NCBI RefSeq assembly: GCF_017876795.1
Contig: NZ_JAGIOR010000001.1
Span: 1,312,501-1,376,500 of the forward strand
Source: Rhizobium leguminosarum
Lineage (GTDB): Bacteria > Pseudomonadota > Alphaproteobacteria > Rhizobiales > Rhizobiaceae
Length of the DNA: 64,000 bases
Reading direction: 5' to 3'
The notes below the pieces were generated by a model. That model did no database searches and had not been told where the DNA came from. It saw only the letters and a program-made list of their open reading frames with translations. Numbering within the stretch: the stretch's first letter is position 1; each line of letters begins with the position of its first letter. The position numbers and the translations under genes are program-made. This document shows positions 26,730 to 34,800 of this stretch, piece by piece.

Positions 26730-26902
26730 GCCCTGACTCCCGGCGGAGCGGTTCAGCCGTTCCGAGACAATGAGGCGCGGCCAGCGGCCATTTCGACATG
26801 GTTTTCAAGAAATCTGCAAAAAAGAGAAGTGGCGCGGAGATCACAAGCAAACAGGCCGGGCTCGAGGCGCCAGCGCTGCTTATCGGCCGCGCGGAGAGGC
26901 AG

Positions 26903-26921
26903 GGCGGCGTTTCACGCCGCC
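26903..26921 (-). terminator. hairpin after the YegP-like gene
   Basis: A 7-bp perfect stem, GGCGGCG/CGCCGCC, with a TTTCA loop, 13 bp after the stop codon of the small DUF1508 gene. There is no T run on the minus strand, so intrinsic termination is uncertain. Confidence 0.4.
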
Positions 26922-26934
26922 GCTGCCATCCTGC

Positions 26935-27123
26935 TCAGGCTTCGGCCTTCGTCTGGTCGATGACGTCGGCACCTGGCGTGTTCTTCTTGATCGATTCGAT
27001 AGCACTCATGGCGGACGCCTTCGCCTTGTAGCCTTCGGACGAGAACATGGCTTCCCCGTTCGATGCCTTGAAGCGGAAGCGGAACTCGCCGGCCTTATCC
27101 TTATAAACTTCGAATTTATACAT
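26935..27123 (-). CDS. YegP family (DUF1508) small protein
   Basis: A 62-residue protein with one DUF1508 unit: YKFEVYKDKAGEFRFRFKAS, then GEAMFSSEGYKAKASAMSAI ending in a Lys-rich helix. Members have one or two such units and a compact beta-beta-alpha fold; the function is unknown. The gene stands alone. GGGAGACATCC precedes the ATG. Confidence 0.85.
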   Translation of the reverse strand: MYKFEVYKDKAGEFRFRFKASNGEAMFSSEGYKAKASAMSAIESIKKNTPGADVIDQTKAEA

Positions 27124-27278
27124 GGATGTCTCCCGAAACGCTGAATTGCAACCATCAGCGTCAGGGAGGCTAGATCAAAATGGCGAGCTTTTCCACTACC
27201 TTAATTAGAATTGGCTGCTCGGCGTCCAATTGCCACGATATCCATCGGACGCAAGCGAAAGCGTCTGCGCCGCCGCCG

Positions 27279-28271
27279 TCACTCCATCTGGATGTTCGCG
27301 CCCTTGACCACCGGTCCCCATTTGGCGAGCTCGGCCTTCACATGGGCGGCGAGTTGCTCCGGCGTCGAGCCGACGATGGTGGCGCTGAATTCCTTCATCC
27401 GTTCGGCAACGGCGGGGTCTTTTAGCGCCTTGTTGGCCGAAGCGTTGAGGCGTATCACGACGTCGTTCGGCGTCTTGGCCGGGGCGAAAAGCGCATTCCA
27501 GGTATAGGTCTCGTAACCTGCTATGCCTGACTCGGCGACCGTCGGCACATCGGGGAAGGAGGGCGCGCGCTCGGCCGTGGTCACTGCCAGCGCCCGCAAA
27601 GTGCCGGCCTTGATGTGGCTCGACGAAGAGGGCAGGTTGTCGAACATAATCGGCACCTGATTGCCGATGACGTCGTTCAATGCCGGGCCGGCGCCCTTAT
27701 AGGGAATGTGTTGCATGCTGACGCCAGCCATGGCTTTGAAGAGCTCGCCGGAAAGATGCAGCGGCGTGCCGTTGCCCGACGAGGCATAGCTGTATTTGTC
27801 TGGCTCGGCCTTCAGCAGCGCGATTAACTCCTGCACGGTCTTTGCCGGCAATTCCGGATTGACGACCAGCACGTTCGGCACGACGACAAGCAGCGAGACC
27901 GGCGCGAAATCCTGCTCGGGATCATAGGGGGTCGACTTGAGGATCAGCGGATTGAGCGCGTGGGTGGCGACAGTGCCCATCAGAATGGTGTAGCCGTCAG
28001 GCTCGGCGCGGGCGACGTTATCGGCGCCGAGATTGCCGCCGGCGCCGGCGACGTTTTGGACGATCACCTGCTGGCCGAGATCCTCCGACATCTTCTGCGC
28101 GACGATGCGGGCAACGACATCGGTCGAGCCGCCGGCCGCGAAGGGCACGACCATGGTGATCGCGCGATCGGGAAAATCGGCGGCAATGGCAGGCGCGCCT
28201 GATGCAAAGGCCGCAAGCACGCCGAAACCGAGCGCAAGGCCCGCACGTCGCGTCATTTCGAAAGGCGCCAT
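27279..28271 (-). CDS. Bug/TctC-family periplasmic substrate-binding protein (orphan)
   Basis: A 330-residue exported binding protein. The signal peptide (TRRAGLALGFGVLAAF...APAIAA, about 1-31) is followed by the family start FPDRAITMVVPFAAGGSTDV, then GAGGNLGADNVARAEPDGYT and HLSGELFKAMAGVSMQHIPY. These proteins bind carboxylic acids and other small molecules for TctABC tripartite transporters. No TctA or TctB gene is nearby, as is common for this family. GGGAGGAGATAGGA before the first ATG supports the start at 28271. Confidence 0.92.
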   Translation of the reverse strand: MAPFEMTRRAGLALGFGVLAAFASGAPAIAADFPDRAITMVVPFAAGGSTDVVARIVAQKMSEDLGQQVIVQNVAGAGGNLGADNVARAEPDGYTILMGTVATHALNPLILKSTPYDPEQDFAPVSLLVVVPNVLVVNPELPAKTVQELIALLKAEPDKYSYASSGNGTPLHLSGELFKAMAGVSMQHIPYKGAGPALNDVIGNQVPIMFDNLPSSSSHIKAGTLRALAVTTAERAPSFPDVPTVAESGIAGYETYTWNALFAPAKTPNDVVIRLNASANKALKDPAVAERMKEFSATIVGSTPEQLAAHVKAELAKWGPVVKGANIQME

Positions 28272-28415
28272 TCCTATCTCCTCCCAAGAATTTCGATAGC
28301 GATATCCCCACCCCGGGGCATGAAAAGGGTAGGGCAGGAGACGCGAATGACAACCGCAGGGCGGTGCGGGCGAAGTCAGACTTTAGTCGCTATCGGCGGA
28401 GAAGGGGATGACGGC

Positions 28416-30218
28416 CTATTTCGTGGCGGCGAGCACATCCTCGTTGGCGGCGTCGAATTGCAGCCGCGCCAGCCGCGCATAGATGCCGCCGTGGCGGATC
28501 AGGCTCTGGTGGGTGCCCTCCTCGATGATGCGGCCCTGATCGATGACGAGGATGCGGTCGGCCTTCAATACGGTTGCCAGGCGATGGGCAATGACAAGTG
28601 TCGTGCGGCCGTCCAGCAGGCCGTCGAGCGCCTTTTGCACCAGCGTTTCGCTTTCGGCGTCAAGCGCGGAGGTCGCCTCGTCGAGTAGCAGCACCGGCGC
28701 GTTCTTCAGGATGGCGCGAGCAATTGCGATGCGCTGGCGCTGGCCGCCCGAGAGCGTAATGCCACGTTCGCCGACCTCGGTCTCGTAACCCTGATCCAGC
28801 CGCGTGATGAATTCATCGGCTTGGGCCGCAAGGGCTGCGGCGCGGATCTCGGCACGTGAGGCTCCGGGACGGCCGAAGGCGATGTTGTCATGGATCGAAG
28901 CGGCAAAGATGGTGACATCCTGCGGCACGATGGCAATGCGCTGGCGCAGCTCGTCGGGCGTCGTGAGCTGCGCGTCGACACCGTCGATTTTCACGCTGCC
29001 CTGCTGCGGATCGTAGAAGCGTAGCAGCAGCGAGAAGACGGTGCTCTTGCCGGCACCGGAAGGGCCGACGATGGCGACCGTCTCGCCTGGCGTGATGGCG
29101 AAGCTCAACCCATGCAGCGCCGATTTGCCGGGGCGCGAGGGATAGGCAAAGTGCACATCGGCAAATTCGACGCGGCCACGGCCGGGCGAAGGAAGAGCCT
29201 GCGGGCTGGCGGGGGCGGCGATCGGCGAGACTTCATCGAGAAGCTCGGTCAGCCGGTCGGCAGCACCGGCTGCCTGCGAGAGTTCGCCCCAGACCTCCGA
29301 CAGCGCGCCCAGCGAACCGGCGGAGATGACGGCATAGAGCAGGAACTGACCGAGCGTGCCGGCCGAAAGCGTGCCGGCGAGCACGCTGTGGGCGCCGACC
29401 CAGAGCACGGCGACGACGCTGCCGAAGATCAGCGTGATGGCAATCCCGGTCAGCAGCGCACGCGAGCGGATGGCGGCGCGGGCAGCCTCGTAGGCGGATT
29501 CGACAGCTGTACCGTAGCGCGTCGCTGCGGCATCCTCGCCGTTGAAGGCCTGGACAGTGCGGGACGCGGCGATCGTCTCGTTGGCGAAGGCGGAGGCGCC
29601 GGCGAGCGTATCCTGGGCGGCGCGTGAGCGCTTGCGCACCGAGCGGCCGAAGGCGACGAGCGGGAAGACGATCAGCGGGATCGCTCCGATGACGAGGCTG
29701 GAAAGCTTCGGCGAGGTGACGATCATCATGCCCATCGCGCCGAGACAAAGGATAAGGTTTCTGAGCGCCACCGAGGCTGTGGCGCCGACGGCGGATTTGA
29801 TCTGCGTCGTATCGGCGGTCAGGCGCGAGACGATCTCGCCGGACTGGTTGACGTCGAAGAAAGAGGGCGACAGCCTCGTCACATGGGAAAAGACATCGCG
29901 GCGAAGATCGGCGACAATGCGCTCGCCGATGGTGATGACGAAATAATAGCGCAGCGCGCTTGCGACCGCGAGCACGACAGCCATGATCATCAGCATGGCG
30001 AAGTAGCTGTTGATGAAGCGGCCGTCGGACTGGGTGAAGCCGTGGTCGATCATGCGACGCACGGCGAGCGGCAGCGCCAGCGAGGTGATGGCGGCAAGCG
30101 CCAGCGACATCAGCGCGCCGGCCACTAGGCCGCGATACCGCATGACGTAGGGCGTCAGCCTGCCGAGCGGCCGTAGCGACCGCCTCTTGTTTTCCTCAGC
30201 CCGTGCCTGCTCTGCCAA
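28416..30218 (-). CDS. ABC transporter, fused permease/ATPase (exporter type, MsbA-like)
   Basis: A 600-residue half-transporter. The N-terminal membrane domain (about 25-330) has six predicted helices. The ATPase domain shows Walker A GPSGAGKST, the signature LSGGQRQRIAIARA, Walker B VLLLDEATSALD and the H-loop TLVIAHRLAT. Two copies should dimerise to export a lipid, peptide or drug; the substrate cannot be told. It stands alone and is divergent from rpmE. Confidence 0.93.
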   Translation of the reverse strand: MAEQARAEENKRRSLRPLGRLTPYVMRYRGLVAGALMSLALAAITSLALPLAVRRMIDHGFTQSDGRFINSYFAMLMIMAVVLAVASALRYYFVITIGERIVADLRRDVFSHVTRLSPSFFDVNQSGEIVSRLTADTTQIKSAVGATASVALRNLILCLGAMGMMIVTSPKLSSLVIGAIPLIVFPLVAFGRSVRKRSRAAQDTLAGASAFANETIAASRTVQAFNGEDAAATRYGTAVESAYEAARAAIRSRALLTGIAITLIFGSVVAVLWVGAHSVLAGTLSAGTLGQFLLYAVISAGSLGALSEVWGELSQAAGAADRLTELLDEVSPIAAPASPQALPSPGRGRVEFADVHFAYPSRPGKSALHGLSFAITPGETVAIVGPSGAGKSTVFSLLLRFYDPQQGSVKIDGVDAQLTTPDELRQRIAIVPQDVTIFAASIHDNIAFGRPGASRAEIRAAALAAQADEFITRLDQGYETEVGERGITLSGGQRQRIAIARAILKNAPVLLLDEATSALDAESETLVQKALDGLLDGRTTLVIAHRLATVLKADRILVIDQGRIIEEGTHQSLIRHGGIYARLARLQFDAANEDVLAATK

Positions 30219-30265
30219 CTCATCTCCGATCGCCCGCAGGACCCGCGCAAAGCGGCCTGTTGGCT

Positions 30266-30295
30266 CTTGTTATCTAGGCGTCCTTCATGTATAGG
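30266..30295 (+). promoter_or_regulatory. putative sigma-70-type promoter of rpmE
   Basis: CTTGTT (30266-30271) and TATAGG (30290-30295) are separated by 18 nt, close to the rhizobial consensus CTTGAC and CTATAT. Transcription would start near 30302, just before the leader hairpin. Confidence 0.35.
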
Positions 30296-30311
30296 CACCG
30301 CATCCTAATGG

Positions 30312-30340
30312 GAAGCCGTAGCCATCATGACTGCGGCTTC
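30312..30340 (+). promoter_or_regulatory. leader hairpin upstream of rpmE
   Basis: GAAGCCGTAG pairs with CTGCGGCTTC (10 bp with one G-U pair, 9-nt loop), followed by ATTTATT. It lies about 70 nt before the rpmE start, in its likely 5' leader. It could be a site for L31 autoregulation or an attenuator. Confidence 0.4.
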
Positions 30341-30411
30341 ATTTATTCAATCGGTTCGTTGGCCGCAACTGCATGCGGCAAATTGAACTCCGGTAGCGCA
30401 GGAAGATTGTT

Positions 30412-30633
30412 ATGAAGGCAGGCATCCATCCCGAATATCACATGATCAAGGTGGTCATGACCGATGGCACCGAATACGAAACCCGCTCGACCTGGGGTTC
30501 GGAGGGTGCTGTCATGAACCTCGAAATCGATTCCAAGTCGCATCCGGCCTGGACCGGCGGCAACCAGCAGCTCATGGACCGCGGCGGCCGCGTCTCCAAG
30601 TTCAACAAGCGTTTCGGCGGCCTCGGCCTCTAA
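30412..30633 (+). CDS. rpmE: 50S ribosomal protein L31
   Basis: A 73-residue protein: [20 protein letters not shown], then [20 protein letters not shown] and the end [11 protein letters not shown]. It matches bacterial L31, a large-subunit protein at the subunit interface. It contains no cysteine, so this is the zinc-independent (C-minus) form. A strong terminator follows at 30662. A stem-loop in the leader may be regulatory. Confidence 0.96.
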   Translation: MKAGIHPEYHMIKVVMTDGTEYETRSTWGSEGAVMNLEIDSKSHPAWTGGNQQLMDRGGRVSKFNKRFGGLGL

Positions 30634-30661
30634 TCGCTTTTGCTCGATGGAAATTGAAGAG

Positions 30662-30685
30662 AGCCCGGTTTTGCCGGGCTTTTTT
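30662..30685 (+). terminator. intrinsic terminator of rpmE
   Basis: A 7-bp stem, AGCCCGG/CCGGGCT, with a TTTTG loop and TTTTT after it, about 30 bp after the rpmE stop codon. Confidence 0.88.
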
Positions 30686-30780
30686 GCGTTCTCGATGTTC
30701 GGAAATACCTGAGTTAGCAAGCAAATGAAAACCGGCCGCGTCTGACGCGGCCGGTTTCAATCGAATTCTCGCAGATACGG

Positions 30781-31296
30781 TCAGTTGTTGCCGAAGGCGG
30801 TCTGCAGCAGGGAAAGCTGGGCCTGGACGCTGTTCTGATTGTCATGAACGAACACAGCTTCGGACGGGCGGTAGATCTCGCGGTCGAGCAAAGCGATGCG
30901 GTTCTGCAGACGCAGCGAGCGCTCAACGAGGTCGCGGAAGGATTCCGGCAGGTCGCCCCAGCCGGGCGCGGCGCGGTCGACGTTGAAGCCATCGAGGCGA
31001 ACCTTGTTCTTCTCGGCGAGCACCTGGTCGCGAGACATTTCACCATTGTTGACGGCGCGCTGCAACAGCAGCCAGGAGGCCATTTGCATGAGACGGGTGG
31101 TGAGGCGCATCGATTCTGCGGCGTAGAGAACCGAAGCCATCCGCGGCAGAACCTTGGAAGCGGCGCGGCCTTGGCCGTCGAGATAGGCGGCAGTCTCTTC
31201 GACCAGCGACATACCCTCCGCATAAAGTGCCTTGAACTGCGAGGATGCAGCGGCGCGACCTGCAAAACTGATCGTGTTCAATCCAACTTCCGACAT
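30781..31296 (-). CDS. rcdA: DUF1465 protein, RcdA homologue (CtrA degradation adaptor)
   Basis: A 171-residue helical protein with the DUF1465 pattern: FAGRAAASSQFKALYAEGMS, the AAYLDGQGRAASKVLPRMAS segment, RLTTRLMQMASWLLLQRAV, and the conserved DLPESFRDLVERSLRLQNRI. The Caulobacter member, RcdA, is an adaptor that helps deliver CtrA to the ClpXP protease during the cell cycle. Two TTAA-N7-TTAA boxes upstream suggest control by CtrA itself. It stands alone, behind a terminator. Confidence 0.87.
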   Translation of the reverse strand: MSEVGLNTISFAGRAAASSQFKALYAEGMSLVEETAAYLDGQGRAASKVLPRMASVLYAAESMRLTTRLMQMASWLLLQRAVNNGEMSRDQVLAEKNKVRLDGFNVDRAAPGWGDLPESFRDLVERSLRLQNRIALLDREIYRPSEAVFVHDNQNSVQAQLSLLQTAFGNN

Positions 31297-31421
31297 CGCA
31301 ATAGTCCCTGTTGCACGCAGCTACATATATTCAGGTAACGCGGGCACCGACGGAAAAGTTTCCGAGCCCGGTCTTTATGACTTTAAGATGGTATCATTAG
31401 CCCAAATGCGCAAGCCGTTTC

Positions 31422-31436
31422 TTAAGAAAGGGTTAA
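31422..31436 (-). promoter_or_regulatory. CtrA-type box (TTAA-N7-TTAA), proximal
   Basis: An exact TTAA-GAAAGGG-TTAA (plus-strand reading), 126 nt before the rcdA start. It matches the full CtrA binding consensus of alphaproteobacteria. Confidence 0.55.
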
Positions 31437-31479
31437 TCTCCACAGTTTCGTGGAGAAGCGCCGGCGATAGGAAAAAGAA

Positions 31480-31497
31480 GAGCCGCAAAAGCGGCTC
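31480..31497 (-). terminator. intrinsic terminator between the DUF1192 gene and rcdA
   Basis: A 7-bp perfect stem, GAGCCGC/GCGGCTC, with an AAAA loop. On the minus strand it is followed by TTCTTTTTC. It should end transcripts from the DUF1192 gene before rcdA. Confidence 0.7.
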
Positions 31498-31597
31498 TCA
31501 AGGTAAAACAGGGAGAAAAATCAGACCAATTCACCGCTTGGAAAACTGTCTGAGATCCAGAGAAAATCCGGATGAGTACAGTAATACCTTATAAAGC

Positions 31598-31612
31598 TTA
31601 ATAATTTATTAA
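31598..31612 (-). promoter_or_regulatory. CtrA-type box (TTAA-N7-TTAA), distal
   Basis: An exact TTAA-TAATTTA-TTAA about 300 nt before the rcdA start and beyond the terminator. The surrounding bases are A+T-rich, so a chance match is more likely here than for the proximal box. Confidence 0.35.
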
Positions 31613-31685
31613 CATTGTGCCGAAGTAAGACTTGAGGCGAACTCGTTTATCCGCCTACAGCCTTGATTTTCGGAGTTTTATCGGA

Positions 31686-31877
31686 TCACGAGCGGAAGAA
31701 GCTTTCCGCCGCCTGCCGCCCGGACGCCTTGCGGAGGGCTTCGGCCTCGAGACGGGCGATCTCCGCCTTCAGCAATTCCACCCGCGCGTTCAGTTCGTCT
31801 ACCGAAAGCATGGAGAGATCGGCGCCGATCTCGTGGGCGACCTTCTTCTGCGGCCGGTCGTCATCGATGAAGCTCAT
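31686..31877 (-). CDS. DUF1192 family small protein
   Basis: A 63-residue protein, MSFIDDDRPQKKVAHEIGAD, then LSVDELNARVELLKAEIARL and a short basic end. The pattern of a DDD-type N-terminus followed by one amphipathic coiled-coil helix is that of DUF1192, an alphaproteobacterial family of unknown function. GGAGGAGAACCC precedes the ATG. Confidence 0.87.
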   Translation of the reverse strand: MSFIDDDRPQKKVAHEIGADLSMLSVDELNARVELLKAEIARLEAEALRKASGRQAAESFFRS

Positions 31878-31913
31878 GGGTTCTCCTCCGTTGCTGCCTC
31901 GAAAATAAAGACC

Positions 31914-31955
31914 TAAAGCGCGAGGAGCGAACCTGAAAGATCGCGACGCGCTTTA
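31914..31955. repeat. GCGCTTTA-type palindromic unit
   Basis: TAAAGCGCG and CGCGCTTTA flank a core with GAACCTGAAAGATCG. It resembles the units at 9935-9977 and at 33631, here on its own between the MFS and DUF1192 genes. Confidence 0.6.
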
Positions 31956-33251
31956 GCCGAACTTTACAGCAGGATCGCTGCTTTCGGGAGACTTCCCGGT
32001 TTCGGGCGGTTTGCCGCTGCCGCGATCGGCAAGCGACATGCTTTGCGGTGTCAGCATCGGCGAGGTGCCGGTCGGGATCGTTGTGTAGGCGTCGCGATCG
32101 CTGGCCGGGACGGCGGCGCGGATGCGGCTCCTGATGATCGCGTAAACGGTGATCAGCACGTGGGCGATGGCGGTGACGAGGAAAAGCGCATGCGGGGTGA
32201 TCACCGACATGACGGGGCCGCCGATCGTCGGGCCGATCACCGTGCCGATGCCGTAGAGCAGCAGCAGACCTCCGGAGACCTTGACGAAATCCTCCGATGC
32301 CGCGAAGTCGTTCGCGTGGGCGACGGCGATCGGATAGAGCGTATTGGCCACCGCGCCGTAAAGGACCACGAGCCCAATCAGCAGGGCGGGCGACGTCGGG
32401 TGGAGCAAAAAGATCAGCAAGCCGGCAAGGGCGGCGACCCCGGACATGGCAGCGAGCACATAGCGCCGGTCGATGCGATCGGAAAGCCGGCCGGCCGGCA
32501 GCTGCATCACGGCGCCGGCGAAGATGGTGGCGCTCATCATGATGGCGATACTGGTGTCGGAGAGCCCGGCGCCGGCGCCGAAGACGGCGCCGAGCGTGCC
32601 ATAAGCACCGTTGGCGATGCCTACAAGCAGGATGCCGAGGCAAGAGACCGGCGAATTGCGATAGAGCGCCGGCAGGTCGAGGCGCACTGTCTTCAGCGGC
32701 TGCGGCGAAGCGGCGGTCGAAAGCGTCGTCGGCAGCATGGCGATGCAGTAGAAGATGCCGCAGATCATGAACAGCACCGGCGTGCGCACATCCTCGAGCG
32801 GGATCATCATCTGGCCGCCGACGACGCCGAGCAGCGTGATGCCGATATAGAGCGAGAAGATCGCGCCGCGGCTTTCATTGCTGGCGCGCTCGTTCAGCCA
32901 GCTTTCGATGATCATCGAGGTGCCGGCTGTCGAGAAGCCGGTGACGGCGCGCAGGACGACCCACCAGATCGGATGGATAATGATACCGCTGACCAGGGCG
33001 ATGATGGCGATGATCGAGATGAAGCCGGAGAAGGCGCGCACATGGCCGACGCGGCGCACCAGCTTCGGCGCCACCAGGCAGCCGATGACGAAGCCCCCGG
33101 CCCATGAGGTACCGAGGAGGCCAAGAGTCGTGGTGGCATAGCCCTCGAGATTGCCGCGCACGGGAAGCAGGATGCCCTGCAGGCCGTTGCCCATGAAAAG
33201 GAAGAGCGTGCCAAAAAGCAGCGCGGCGACGGACAGAAGGTTTCTCTTCAT
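31953..33251 (-). CDS. MFS transporter
   Basis: A 432-residue protein with about twelve hydrophobic segments. The inter-helix motif KLVRRVGHVRAFSGF follows helix 2, and GRLSDRIDRRYVLAAMSG (loop 8-9, about residue 256) is the major facilitator signature. The sequence resembles the YcaD-type group of drug/metabolite exporters. The C-terminal ~40 residues are polar and probably disordered. The stop codon lies inside the palindromic unit at 31914. The substrate is not predictable. Confidence 0.9.
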   Translation of the reverse strand: MKRNLLSVAALLFGTLFLFMGNGLQGILLPVRGNLEGYATTTLGLLGTSWAGGFVIGCLVAPKLVRRVGHVRAFSGFISIIAIIALVSGIIIHPIWWVVLRAVTGFSTAGTSMIIESWLNERASNESRGAIFSLYIGITLLGVVGGQMMIPLEDVRTPVLFMICGIFYCIAMLPTTLSTAASPQPLKTVRLDLPALYRNSPVSCLGILLVGIANGAYGTLGAVFGAGAGLSDTSIAIMMSATIFAGAVMQLPAGRLSDRIDRRYVLAAMSGVAALAGLLIFLLHPTSPALLIGLVVLYGAVANTLYPIAVAHANDFAASEDFVKVSGGLLLLYGIGTVIGPTIGGPVMSVITPHALFLVTAIAHVLITVYAIIRSRIRAAVPASDRDAYTTIPTGTSPMLTPQSMSLADRGSGKPPETGKSPESSDPAVKFG

Positions 33252-33420
33252 TTCCCCAGACTCGGTCTCAGTGATTTTGAAATAGACATAAGGCAGGACC
33301 TCAGCCCAGCCTCAAGATGATTGATTGTGCCCCGGAATGTCTTTACGGCGTGTGGAGTTCCTGTGTTCGCGCGGAAAAATGTCCGTCCTGTGACATTCCG
33401 AAAAATGGAAAAAATAAAGC

Positions 33421-33585
33421 ATGACAAAGCTGATAGCCTTGCTGCTCATCCTTGCCATGGCGATACAGGTGATCAAGCCGCTCGGGTTTCCCGGCCTCAG
33501 GCGGCGGATGGATTTCTGGAAGATCGCGCTGATCGCTTTCGGCGTCTGGGCGTTGGCACTGCTCTCGCGCGACTTCCTGATGTAA
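33421..33585 (+). CDS. small two-helix membrane protein, unknown
   Basis: A 54-residue frame starting MTKLIALLLILAMAIQVIKP. One hydrophobic helix is at 4-18 and a second at about 34-49 (WKIALIAFGVWALALL), with a basic loop GLRRRMD between. This is a plausible small inner-membrane protein, but I do not recognise a family. The upstream ATGGAAAAAATAAAGC gives only a weak ribosome binding site. It lies divergent from the MFS gene. Confidence 0.6.
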   Translation: MTKLIALLLILAMAIQVIKPLGFPGLRRRMDFWKIALIAFGVWALALLSRDFLM

Positions 33586-33630
33586 CCCCTCGACCACATG
33601 GACCAGAGGCACGGCTCAAATTGCGGTCGT

Positions 33631-33734
33631 TAAAGCGCGTCGCATGTAACTTGATTCATTCGCGCGCTTAGCTCTTTGTTTTTATGCATGTCGTTATCCG
33701 GGAACCGCTGCACACTTCCCGGCGACATGCATTA
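33631..33734. repeat. composite palindromic repeat (GCGCTTTA unit, linker, CATGTCG unit)
   Basis: The first half, 33631-33670, pairs TAAAGCGCG with CGCGCTTA. The linker GCTCTTTGTTTTTATGCATG follows. The second half, 33684-33734, is the inverted form of the repeat at 2003 and 9735 (CATGTCGTTATCCGGGAA ... TTCCCGGCGACATG). It abuts the stop of the PhzF gene. Confidence 0.7.
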
Positions 33735-34655
33735 GTCCTGTAGAATAATCTCTCCACGCATGACCGAAACGCAGCTTCCCGAGATGACGACATCGGTGAC
33801 GATGCCGCCCGATTTCACGACATCGAGGGTGATGACGCTGCGGCGGCCCATTTCGACGCCCTGTTCGATGGTGATGCGGACGTTCATATCGGCGGCCGGC
33901 GCAAGCGAAACGAGATAGGCGCCGAGCGCGGCCGAAGCGCTGCCGGTTGCCGGATCTTCGGGCACGTTGTCGAGCGGTGCGAACATGCGGGCGCGGATAG
34001 TCCACGGATCGTCGGATGCGCGGACGTAAAGAAACAGCGAGAAGTCATGGCAGCTCGTCGTCTGGCGGCCGGCAGCCGCCTGGAAACCGGCAAGGTTCGG
34101 ACGGGCCCCGGCCAGCGCTTCGAGCCCGTTCAGCTCCGCGACGGCGAAGTTCAGCCCGACGGACGCAAAGACCGGGGCATGGACGGTGCTGACGATGACG
34201 CCGGGTTCCAGCGTGACGCAGCGGGCGATGGTTTCTTCGGTAATGGTCTCGCCGATCGCCAACGGCTGCGGCGCGCGGATGGCAGTGGCCTCGATCCGTC
34301 CGTCTTTGCGTTTCAGGCTGACTTCGACGATGCCAGCCTTTTCCTCGAAGCGCAGCTTCTCGCCGACCCGCTTGCCGAAGATCTCTATCCGCTGGCCGAG
34401 CACATAAGCGGTGCCGACATTCGGATGGCCGGCGAAAGGCACTTCCATCGTCGGGGTGAAGATGCGTACACGGGCGGAATTCTCAGGGTTCTCGGGCGGC
34501 AGGACGAAGGTGACTTCGGAATAGTTGAACTCGGTGGCGATCTTCTGCATCGCCGCGTCGCTCAGGCCGCGCGCATCGGAGATGACGGCAAGCGGATTGC
34601 CCTCGAAGCGGGTGGAGGTGAAGACATCGACGGTGACGTAGGAGAGGGTGTCCAT
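33732..34655 (-). CDS. PhzF-family isomerase
   Basis: A 307-residue protein with the PhzF fold of two similar halves. The N-terminal motif is VDVFTSTRFEGNPLAVI. FNYSEVTFVLPPE contains the catalytic Glu, and PFAGHPNVGTAYVLG and DPATGSASAALGAYLV are the family signatures. PhzF is an isomerase in phenazine synthesis, but most members, including those in non-phenazine bacteria, have unknown substrates. It lies downstream of fba on the same strand, separated by a terminator. Confidence 0.93.
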   Translation of the reverse strand: MDTLSYVTVDVFTSTRFEGNPLAVISDARGLSDAAMQKIATEFNYSEVTFVLPPENPENSARVRIFTPTMEVPFAGHPNVGTAYVLGQRIEIFGKRVGEKLRFEEKAGIVEVSLKRKDGRIEATAIRAPQPLAIGETITEETIARCVTLEPGVIVSTVHAPVFASVGLNFAVAELNGLEALAGARPNLAGFQAAAGRQTTSCHDFSLFLYVRASDDPWTIRARMFAPLDNVPEDPATGSASAALGAYLVSLAPAADMNVRITIEQGVEMGRRSVITLDVVKSGGIVTDVVISGSCVSVMRGEIILQD

Positions 34656-34742
34656 GGCGGCTCCTGTTGCAGCTGCCGCTATGGATAAGCACGATTGTCC
34701 GGCGAGGCGAGCCGGTTTCTTGTCGCCGTGACAATGCAGGAA

Positions 34743-34769
34743 GGGGCGGCAACATGGTGTTGCCGCCCC
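34743..34769 (-). terminator. terminator after fba
   Basis: An 11-bp perfect stem, GGGGCGGCAAC/GTTGCCGCCCC, with a 5-nt loop, about 30 bp after the fba stop. The T-rich tail is better on the plus strand (TTCTTTAT) than on the minus (TTCCTG). Confidence 0.6.
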
Positions 34770-34800
34770 TTCTTTATCGGAGTTAAGGCTGCTGAAAAAA

